A stretch of DNA of 7,973 bases from an uncultured Eubacteriales bacterium. Its GTDB lineage: Bacteria > Bacillota > Clostridia > Christensenellales > Aristaeellaceae. The stretch spans positions 1-7,973 of the forward strand of contig USFL01000059.1 in the NCBI GenBank assembly GCA_900553905.1, read 5' to 3'. Position 1 is the first letter of the stretch. Every line of letters starts with the position of its first letter. Position numbers and translations under genes: made by a program. Below, piece after piece: positions 1-4,693 of the stretch. Under the pieces are notes generated by a model that did not search any database, was not told the origin of the DNA, and saw only the letters and a program-made list of their open reading frames with translations.

Positions 1-12
1 GGTGCAAGATGA
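1..12 (+). CDS. 3' end of an upstream gene, probably a head-tail connector or minor capsid protein (partial)
   Basis: Only the last three codons and a TGA stop are inside the window, in the frame beginning at base 1 (Gly-Ala-Arg-stop). The TGA at 10-12 overlaps the ATG at 9-11 as ATGA, a common translational-coupling junction in phage late operons. In siphophages of Gram-positive hosts the gene before the tail terminator is usually a small head-tail joining protein, so that identity is a guess from gene order. The frame itself is inferred only from the ATGA junction. Confidence 0.35.
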   Translation, partial: GAR

Positions 13-422
13 ACGCAGTGATGAATCAGGTGATCGCGTGGCTGGCCGGATTTGAAGGCGTCGAAGGGGCGCAGCGCATAACGCCGGACCTTCTGGAGGA
101 CGGCGACATGAGCCTGAGCGACCTGCCGGAGGACAGCGTGACCATCTATGTGGACGGCACACGGGATGTGACCGCCTATGCGATGTTCCGCCTCCGCCAC
201 GGGGTAAAGACCCACGGCGAGCGCATGGAGGCGCAGGAGCTGCTGGATACATTCGAGCGGGAGGTATGGCGGCGTAACCTTCGCCGCGACCTGCCGGAGG
301 GAGACGCCCGCACGCAGTTCCAGAGCGTGACCGTCAGCCAGAGCCCGTACATGCTGGAAACCGACGGCGATACCGCCGTGTTCCAGTTCAGCCTTGAAAT
401 CAACTATGTGCAGGCTGTATGA
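9..422 (+). CDS. Tail terminator-like protein (phage 'minor capsid' family)
   Basis: This 137-residue protein probably forms the ring that stops tail-tube growth and joins the tail to the head connector. Its size fits, and it has the fold pattern seen in these families: an N-terminal helix, a strand around VTIYVDGTRDVT (residues 43-54), a long helix (about 71-92) and C-terminal strands with FQFSLEINY near the end. Its place just upstream of the tail tube gene is the canonical slot. I recognise the resemblance to the Gram-positive phage minor-capsid/tail-terminator proteins, but no catalytic or diagnostic motif exists to prove it. The start at 9 overlaps the upstream stop as ATGA; an in-frame ATG at 21 is the alternative. 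Too little upstream sequence is present to judge the ribosome binding site. Confidence 0.7.
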   Translation: MNAVMNQVIAWLAGFEGVEGAQRITPDLLEDGDMSLSDLPEDSVTIYVDGTRDVTAYAMFRLRHGVKTHGERMEAQELLDTFEREVWRRNLRRDLPEGDARTQFQSVTVSQSPYMLETDGDTAVFQFSLEINYVQAV

Positions 423-424
423 GC

Positions 425-454
425 TTGACAGCCTGCGGATAATGCGGGTATGAT
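425..454 (+). promoter_or_regulatory. Sigma-A-type promoter for the small membrane-peptide gene
   Basis: A perfect -35 TTGACA (425-430) is separated by 18 bases from a -10 TATGAT (449-454, five of six consensus bases). The predicted start point, about seven bases downstream, is near 461, exactly where a compact hairpin begins. It sits immediately after the stop codon of the preceding tail gene. An internal promoter this close to consensus is unexpected inside a late tail operon and suggests that the insert is expressed independently, perhaps during lysogeny. Confidence 0.75.
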
Positions 455-460
455 ACGGAT

Positions 461-476
461 GCGCGGGCAACCGCGC
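461..476 (+). promoter_or_regulatory. 5'-terminal stem-loop of the toxin-like mRNA
   Basis: GCGCGG (461-466) pairs perfectly with CCGCGC (471-476) around a GCAA loop, which is a GNRA tetraloop. It lies at the predicted transcription start. Known type I toxin mRNAs often carry a 5' hairpin that protects them from degradation. The stem is certain from sequence; the protective role is inference. Confidence 0.6.
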
Positions 477-486
477 CGGTGCAGAG

Positions 487-523
487 GGTTCACCAAGATC
501 CTGAAAGGGAAGGAGGTGAAGCC
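487..523 (+). promoter_or_regulatory. Leader hairpin able to sequester the Shine-Dalgarno sequence
   Basis: GGTTCACC (487-494) can pair with GGTGAAGCC (515-523) with one bulged G at 521, giving an 8-bp stem that occludes part of the Shine-Dalgarno AAGGAGGTGA (510-519). The left side of this stem overlaps the left arm of the long inverted repeat at 487-490. End-to-end closure and this local hairpin therefore compete for those bases. Sequestered ribosome binding sites are a regular feature of type I toxin mRNAs. The pairing is read from sequence; its use in vivo is inference. Confidence 0.5.
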
Positions 524-524
524 T

Positions 525-644
525 GTGTTGCAAATGCTTTTTGAGGTACTCAACATCCTGCTGGCCGCTGCCATGGCAACGTACATCGGATGGCTGATGA
601 ACAAAAAAAGAAACGGCCACGATGAGCAAGATCGTGACCGCTAA
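525..644 (+). CDS. 39-residue single-span membrane peptide, candidate type I toxin
   Basis: The peptide has a hydrophobic segment at about residues 5-25 (from LFEVLNILLAA to YIGWLM) and a highly charged tail starting with NKKRN and ending QDRDR. That is the build of BsrG/TxpA/Fst-type membrane toxins and of the 'putative holin-like toxin' peptides of Bacillota. I chose GTG 525 because AAGGAGGTGA (510-519) leaves eight bases between GGAGG and this codon. TTG 528 and ATG 534 are alternatives, and the longer frame back to 450 would begin inside the promoter. The gene has its own promoter and is wrapped in inverted repeats. An antisense transcription unit enters its last 14 or so codons. If it is a toxin, it would insert in the host inner membrane and depolarise or disturb it when the antisense RNA is lost. 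A small phage membrane protein of another kind, such as a superinfection-exclusion peptide, remains possible. A holin is less likely because no endolysin lies nearby. Confidence 0.65.
   Translation: MLQMLFEVLNILLAAAMATYIGWLMNKKRNGHDEQDRDR
603..642 (-). terminator. Intrinsic terminator of the antisense RNA
   Basis: Read on the minus strand, AGCGGTCACGAT (642-631) pairs with ATCGTGGCCGTT (623-612) around the loop CTTGCTC. The stem is 12 bp if two G-U pairs are allowed, and it runs into TTTCTTTTTTT (613-603). One inner pair is a permitted U-G on the minus-strand RNA but a C-A mismatch on the plus-strand RNA. The T-tract also exists only in the minus direction. Both points mean the hairpin is built for minus-strand transcription, although it lies inside a plus-strand reading frame. 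Confidence 0.75.
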
Positions 645-673
645 ACAGCAGAGGTAAAGGTTCAACCCTCTGC
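603..673 (-). ncRNA. Predicted antisense RNA (candidate type I antitoxin), about 70 nt
   Basis: On the minus strand a promoter (680-708) predicts a start near 673, and an intrinsic terminator ends transcription near 603-605. The resulting RNA of about 70 bases would be perfectly complementary to the last codons, stop codon and 3' region of the small peptide mRNA. Convergent, 3'-overlapping antisense RNAs of this kind control TxpA (RatA) and BsrG (SR4) in Bacillus subtilis prophages, where the duplex is cut by RNase III. The RNA also holds TGAACC, CCTCTGC and a near match to TCAGGATCTTG. These are complementary to the mRNA leader at 487-492, 481-487 and 494-504, so contact with the leader as in the par/Fst system is also possible. 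Promoter and terminator are visible; the RNA itself is a prediction. Confidence 0.6.
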
Positions 674-679
674 ACCGTT

Positions 680-708
680 ACAATATCACAGCCGCATGGA
701 AAAGTCAA
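680..708 (-). promoter_or_regulatory. Extended -10 promoter driving the antisense RNA
   Basis: On the minus strand, -35 TTGACT (708-703, five of six) is followed after 17 bases by -10 TATTGT (685-680, four of six). TGA directly before the -10 supplies the TGn of an extended -10 element. The expected start is near 673, inside the right arm of the 14-bp inverted repeat. The -35 shares bases 707-708 with the foot of the plus-strand terminator-like hairpin, so the whole control region is tightly packed. Confidence 0.6.
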
Positions 709-737
709 GCCGCCCGCGTACCGCCGGAGCGGCTTTT
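707..737 (+). terminator. Probable terminator of the small peptide transcript
   Basis: AAGCCGC (707-713) pairs perfectly with GCGGCTT (729-735), and the right arm runs into a short T-tract (734-737). The 15-base loop can close partly by CC/GG pairs. With only four Ts it is probably leaky, which would suit its position inside an operon that must be read through to the tail tube gene at 773. It would give a sense transcript of about 461-738. Confidence 0.5.
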
Positions 738-772
738 ACATACCCAAAAAAAACGAATGGAGGAAAAAGATT

Positions 773-1267
773 ATGGCCAAAAAGCGTATGGCGTGGGAGA
801 CCGCGCATTATCTGGGCGTGGTGGCTGCGCCCGAAACCGAGGACATCTATCTGCTTGGCGTGGGCATCAAGAGCCTGAACCGCTCGCCTTCTCCCAAGAC
901 GACCACGGACGCCTACATCAATGAAAAGAACGGATCGCCCACCATCACGGGCTATGACAACAGCTTCGCACTCAACTATGACGACATCGTGGACGATGAC
1001 GCCGTCAAGGCGTTGCAGCGGGTGGCAGACGACCAGCTCACGGGCACGGACGCGGAGTTTTATTACTACCGCGTGGATCTGCTGGCCGAGGCTGAAGCAG
1101 GCGCCTATCCCGCGCGGCGCTATCGCGTTGCGTGCGAGCCCGGCGACGAGACCAACGAGGCCGCAAGCGTTGTGACTGCAAGCTGCACCTTGCGCCAAAT
1201 CGGGGATCTCGAAAAAGGTACGTTCAACACGTCCACCAAGACGTTTACTCCCGATTCGGAGGCATGA
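773..1267 (+). CDS. Major tail protein (tail tube subunit)
   Basis: At 164 residues this has the size and character of the phi13/TP901-1-type tail tube proteins, which stack as hexameric rings to form the inner tube of a flexible tail. The N-terminus (AWETAHYLGVVAAPE) introduces the strand-rich fold. The stretch SPSPKTTTDAYINEKNG (about residues 44-60) corresponds to the family's region that names the peptide's own strangeness to the fold, with the acidic YDDIVDDDAVKAL helix after it and a final TLRQIGDLEKGTF strand typical of the C-terminus. No Ig-like C-terminal decoration domain is present. GGAGG at 759-763 lies nine bases before the ATG. It sits between the tail terminator and the chaperones, the standard order, but is separated from the terminator by the 350-base insert. 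I have not confirmed the family by alignment. Confidence 0.82.
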   Translation: MAKKRMAWETAHYLGVVAAPETEDIYLLGVGIKSLNRSPSPKTTTDAYINEKNGSPTITGYDNSFALNYDDIVDDDAVKALQRVADDQLTGTDAEFYYYRVDLLAEAEAGAYPARRYRVACEPGDETNEAASVVTASCTLRQIGDLEKGTFNTSTKTFTPDSEA

Positions 1268-1272
1268 CGGAC

Positions 1273-1311
1273 GACGGCGCGCCATGTGTTCTTGCTGCAT
1301 GGCGCGCCGTC
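1273..1311 (+). other. Strong GC-rich stem-loop after the tail tube gene
   Basis: GACGGCGCGCCATG (1273-1286) pairs perfectly over 14 bp with CATGGCGCGCCGTC (1298-1311), with an 11-base loop that can shrink further by two G-U pairs. No T-tract follows (TGTGAAACT), so it is not a standard intrinsic terminator. Its position between the most abundant tail protein and the chaperones suggests a 3'-end stabiliser or partial terminator that keeps tube mRNA in excess. The next gene's GGAGG at 1323-1327 lies just beyond it. Confidence 0.6.
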
Positions 1312-1337
1312 TGTGAAACTTAGGAGGAGCTAAACCA

Positions 1338-1670
1338 ATGAAAGAAATGACCATCAGAGTGCCCGAGCCCGTGAAGCTCAAGATCAACGGGCATATCTTC
1401 CAGCTTCAGAAAAGCGACGTTGAGATCCTGCACATGGTTCAGGACGCCAAACGCAAATACGAAGGCAGGAATATTTCCGGCGTAGATGGCGCGCTGGAAG
1501 CGGCCGGCGACCTGCAGAGGATGATCGACGGCATTCTTGGCAAGGGCGCTACCCGAAAGCTGAGCGGTTGCGACAGGCCCGGCCTTGCTTTTTCCTACCA
1601 CATGCTGACGGAGATCGCGCAGGGCGCGGTTGAGGCCTGTGCACAGGCGCTGGAAGAGGCGTATGCATGA
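1338..1670 (+). CDS. Tail assembly chaperone (gpG-like)
   Basis: This 110-residue protein lies between the tail tube and tape measure genes, where siphophages encode the chaperone that coats the tape measure before tube polymerisation. It begins with short strands (TIRVPEPVKLKINGHIFQLQ, residues 5-24) and is then mostly helical, including a C-terminal helix EIAQGAVEACAQALEEAY. This two-part layout is common for this group. No sequence motif proves the role; it rests on gene order, size and the Gp15-type gene that follows. GGAGG at 1323-1327 is ten bases before the ATG. The last eight bases (1663-1670) are shared with the next gene, so the two are probably translated in a coupled way rather than as a frameshift fusion of the lambda G/GT kind. 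Confidence 0.65.
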   Translation: MKEMTIRVPEPVKLKINGHIFQLQKSDVEILHMVQDAKRKYEGRNISGVDGALEAAGDLQRMIDGILGKGATRKLSGCDRPGLAFSYHMLTEIAQGAVEACAQALEEAYA

Positions 1671-2283
1671 GTTTTCTCTGTCGCACATTCCCCGGAAGGC
1701 CTGGCCGGGGGCTGTTTTCGGTGAAAACGGACAGAGCTATGAGGTAGATGCGGATTTTCGCACGGTGCTCAAGTGCCTGCGCGTGCTCAGGGATGAGGAC
1801 ATACGGGAACGCGACCGGCTCTATTTGTTGAAACAGTGGTTTTTCCGGGGGCAGGATGTGCCTGGAGGGCTTGAAAAGTTCATCGGTTTTGCCTTCGGGG
1901 AGTGCAGGGAGCCGTCAGGGCAGCCGCGCATGATGGACTTTGAGCAGGACGCCGATGCGATCTACGCATCTTTTCTGATGGCTTATGGCATGGACCTGAC
2001 GGAAATACCGTTCCTGCACTGGTACAAGTTTCTCGTGCTTCTTCGTCTGCTTGGTGAGGACACGCCGCTGGAAAAGCGAATTGCGCTTCGCGGAATGGAT
2101 ACATCCAAACTCAAGGGGGAAGCGCGTATCAGGGCCGAGCGGGCACAGCAGGCTGTGGCGCTAAGGGAGCCTGCAAGCGCAAGGGAAGAAGCCATGCGAC
2201 AGGAAATCACCCGCGCGCTGGAAGAGGGAAAGGACCCGTCGGAGATCATTCGCAGGATGGGAGGCGATGAGGATGCCGGTTGA
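1663..2283 (+). CDS. Gp15-family tail assembly protein
   Basis: The 206-residue product matches the pattern of the bacteriophage Gp15 family, found directly before the tape measure gene in many Bacillota phages and thought to act as the second tail chaperone. The recognisable core is at residues 92-122: an acidic DFEQDADAIYASF, then YGMDLTE and FLHWYKF, with hydrophobic helices around it. The C-terminus is a charged helix (about 165-200) ending MGGDEDAG. I placed the start at ATG 1663, seven bases before the end of the previous gene, with GGAAGAGG (1652-1659) upstream. The reading frame extends back to an ATG at 1630, but that start lies deep in the preceding gene and has no better ribosome binding site. 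The gene ends at 2283, inside the start of the tape measure gene. Confidence 0.8.
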   Translation: MHEFSLSHIPRKAWPGAVFGENGQSYEVDADFRTVLKCLRVLRDEDIRERDRLYLLKQWFFRGQDVPGGLEKFIGFAFGECREPSGQPRMMDFEQDADAIYASFLMAYGMDLTEIPFLHWYKFLVLLRLLGEDTPLEKRIALRGMDTSKLKGEARIRAERAQQAVALREPASAREEAMRQEITRALEEGKDPSEIIRRMGGDEDAG

Positions 2284-4693
2284 CGGAACGCTGATCTTTG
2301 ATACGGAAATCGACAGATCAGGGATTGAGAAGGGGTCAAAACTTGCAAAGAGCGACCTTGAAAAGCTCGGAACGCAGGTAAAGGATATTTTTTCATCCAA
2401 AAACTTAACCTCCGGGCTGGCAGATCTGGGCGGGAAGCTGGTTGGCGCGTTTGCCTTTGCCAAGCTGGCGCAAGGGCTGGGGCAGGTAACAACCGCCGCC
2501 ATCAAATACAACGCGCAGATGGAAGCATACCAAACCAACTTTTCCGTCATGCTTGGGGACGAGGCAAAGGGCGTGGAGTATGTCGCGCAGCTTCGGGAAA
2601 AAGCAGCCAAGACACCCTTTGGCATGGAGGATCTGGCCAGCGCAGCGCAGACCATGCTTTCCTTTGGCATGGACGCTGAAAATGCCAATACGGCCATGGA
2701 CCGTCTTGGGGACATCGCGCTTGGCAACAAGGACAAATTCCAGAGCCTTTCCCTTGCGTTTTCTCAGATCAGCGCAGCCGGCAAGCTGACGGGAGAGGAC
2801 CTTTTGCAAATGGTGAACGCGGGCTTCAACCCGCTCAACACCCTTGCGGAAAAAACCGGCACTAGTCTGGGCGATCTCAAGGACGTGATGAGCGGCGGAA
2901 AGGGGTCCGCCGCGTTTCGCAAGCAGATGAAGGACGCCCAGAACGAGGTGAAGAAGCTCGGCGCCGGGGCCAGCGAGGGCGCCAAGCTGCTTGCCCAGAT
3001 CGGACAGGAAGGCATGATCTCGGCCGAGATGGTGGGCAAGGCGATGGAGATCGAAACCAGCCCCGGCGGCCGCTTCTACGACGGAATGGAGAACGCCAGC
3101 AAAACGCTTGAGGGGCAGTTTTCAACGCTCAAGGACAACTCCATGCAGCTTGTTGGAAACATTTTCAGTCCCATCAGCGATGCGCTGAGCGGTGTGATTC
3201 TTCCGGCCGCAAACGGTGTGATCGATGCGCTGAACGGGTTGTTCGAGGACAAGAGTTTCAAAGTGGAGGCAAAGGCCGAGGTAGAAGCTGCAAAATCCGA
3301 CCTCAATAGCCTTGACGAGGACGTGAAGAAGCTCAAGGAAAAATTCCTACAGGAGCAAATCACGATCAATATCAACACCGATGCTGCCAAGGGCGTGGCT
3401 TCTGAGCTTCAAGACATGTTTGAGGTGGAGCCGCGTTTGAAGGACTGGTCAGAGGAAGATAAAGAAAAGGCGTTTGCCATTATCGATGAATTGAACGCGC
3501 TTCTCCCGGAATTCGACTACACGCCGGATGAGCAAGGGCTGAAACAGCTACAGGAAGCTCTCAAAGAGGAGGGCGGCTCGGTTGACGCGCTGATTGAAAA
3601 GTACAGGGAGCTCGCCCAGCTGCGCAACCTTGACAGCTTCGTCGGCGGGCTGAAGGGACAGCTTACCGACGCGCAGACAAATGCGCTGTTTCTGGCACAG
3701 AAAAAGTCGGAATTCGAGGGCGATAAAGAGATGAGCGACCGTTATGCTCAGGCGTATGAGTATCTTGTCCAGAAGAGCCTGATGGGGCCGGATGCGACTT
3801 GGAACGGAGCCGCCGGCGAGCTCTACAAACTTGTTAGCGGAGCTTCGATTGGCGCCAATGATCTGACAGATATTGATACTGATACGATCAGCGGCATTCT
3901 GGACATTTTTGGGGCTTTTTCGGAGCTCGGAGGCAACCTTGGAGATCTTGAGCAAATGGACCCGGAGGGGATTGACCTTTCGAAACTTGTCGACGCAGCT
4001 GGAAACCTGAAAGGGAGCGAAGAAATCGTCGGAGACCCGGAGGCAATCATGTCGCTTTATAACGCACTGATTGCGCTGAGTGATGCATCGCAAGAGAAGG
4101 CTGAAGAGGAATCCGAAAAGAGGAAGGCGTTTGAGGCGGAAATTGCATCCATTCAGACGCAGTTGGACGCGGCGTTGGAAACCGTCGCCGGTCTTCAAAA
4201 AGACGTAACGACCGGCGAAACCATGCAGCAGAGACTGGAAGAGGGAATGACCTATCAGGAGATGATGGAAAACATCACTTCCGATCCATACGTAGTGACG
4301 GTGGAAAGCGACGATCAAGCGACCGGGACCATTGATAACGTTCGTCAATCGCTCGACAATCTCGATGGCAAAACCGCCAATACATCCATTCGTGTAACTG
4401 TCACGAAAATTTTAGACGGCGACGTGGATGGCTCCCATGCCAGCGGCCTTGACCGCGTGCCCTTTGACGGGTACATCGCAAGGCTTCATGAAGGCGAAGC
4501 GGTGCTCACGAGGTCAGAGGCCAGCCTGTGGCGTGCCGGGAAAACAGCCGCGCAGGGAGGCGGTGGCATGTTGGGTGACGCTGGCGCCAGCTTCCAGCAG
4601 GTGAACAACTTTAACGTCCCGGTGCAGACGCCGGACGAGTTCGCCAAGACCATGCGCCTGTATGCCACCTATGGATTGGAAGGGGTGATCTGA
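2273..4693 (+). CDS. Tape measure protein
   Basis: This long helical protein sets tail length, fills the tube and leaves ahead of the DNA at infection. Residues from about 50 to 260 carry the tape-measure N-terminal domain, with the tell-tale AAKTPF (111-116) and LLQMVNAGFNPL (177-188). Residues about 325-700 are charged and coiled-coil-like. The C-terminus has the common GLDRVPFDGY (725-734) followed by LHEGEAVLT. The start is 2273 because GGAGG at 2260-2264 leaves eight bases to it; the ATG at 2267 leaves only two. The gene overlaps the previous one by 11 bases and the next by one (TGATG). At 806 residues, with about 0.15 nm per residue, a tail near 120 nm is expected. The middle is less GC-rich than the flanking genes: 27 of 60 bases at 3841-3900 against 41 of 60 at 5101-5160. 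That suggests a segment of different history. No lytic or peptidase motif is apparent. Confidence 0.93.
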   Translation: MPVDGTLIFDTEIDRSGIEKGSKLAKSDLEKLGTQVKDIFSSKNLTSGLADLGGKLVGAFAFAKLAQGLGQVTTAAIKYNAQMEAYQTNFSVMLGDEAKGVEYVAQLREKAAKTPFGMEDLASAAQTMLSFGMDAENANTAMDRLGDIALGNKDKFQSLSLAFSQISAAGKLTGEDLLQMVNAGFNPLNTLAEKTGTSLGDLKDVMSGGKGSAAFRKQMKDAQNEVKKLGAGASEGAKLLAQIGQEGMISAEMVGKAMEIETSPGGRFYDGMENASKTLEGQFSTLKDNSMQLVGNIFSPISDALSGVILPAANGVIDALNGLFEDKSFKVEAKAEVEAAKSDLNSLDEDVKKLKEKFLQEQITININTDAAKGVASELQDMFEVEPRLKDWSEEDKEKAFAIIDELNALLPEFDYTPDEQGLKQLQEALKEEGGSVDALIEKYRELAQLRNLDSFVGGLKGQLTDAQTNALFLAQKKSEFEGDKEMSDRYAQAYEYLVQKSLMGPDATWNGAAGELYKLVSGASIGANDLTDIDTDTISGILDIFGAFSELGGNLGDLEQMDPEGIDLSKLVDAAGNLKGSEEIVGDPEAIMSLYNALIALSDASQEKAEEESEKRKAFEAEIASIQTQLDAALETVAGLQKDVTTGETMQQRLEEGMTYQEMMENITSDPYVVTVESDDQATGTIDNVRQSLDNLDGKTANTSIRVTVTKILDGDVDGSHASGLDRVPFDGYIARLHEGEAVLTRSEASLWRAGKTAAQGGGGMLGDAGASFQQVNNFNVPVQTPDEFAKTMRLYATYGLEGVI

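Larger units (their letters stand above)
477..677. repeat. Perfect 14-bp inverted repeat bracketing the small peptide gene
   Basis: The left arm at 477-490 (CGGTGCAGAGGGTT) is exactly complementary to the right arm at 664-677 (AACCCTCTGCACCG). The arms lie in the 5' leader and the 3' untranslated part of the small gene, so in RNA they could close the transcript end to end, as in several type I toxin mRNAs. The left arm abuts the 5' hairpin without a gap. The right arm coincides with the predicted start of an antisense RNA. A miniature transposable element is an alternative reading, but the bases flanking the arms (CCGCGC and TTACAA) show no target duplication. Confidence 0.8.

Noticed and set aside
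450..524. A longer N-terminus for the small membrane peptide, starting at ATG 450.
   Set aside because: The ATG at 450 lies within the -10 element, before the predicted transcript start, while the strong Shine-Dalgarno at 510-519 points to GTG 525.
525..644. Holin function for the small membrane peptide.
   Set aside because: It is shorter than usual holins, lies far from any lysin gene and has its own promoter and antisense unit.
477..677. A miniature transposable element with 14-bp terminal repeats.
   Set aside because: No flanking target duplication is seen, and the arms fit better as pairing 5' and 3' ends of one RNA with its own promoter outside the repeat.
686..1387. A 233-residue minus-strand open frame opposite the tail tube gene.
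   Set aside because: It lies antisense to a convincing tail tube gene, runs through the 1273-1311 hairpin and resembles no known family.
1580..1600. A slippery T-run in the first chaperone gene as a lambda-type frameshift site.
   Set aside because: The T-run is not in the X-XXY-YYZ phase, and the following Gp15 gene has its own start.
3548..4348. A 266-residue minus-strand open frame opposite the tape measure middle.
   Set aside because: The plus strand is one continuous tape measure frame; the minus frame has no domain signature.
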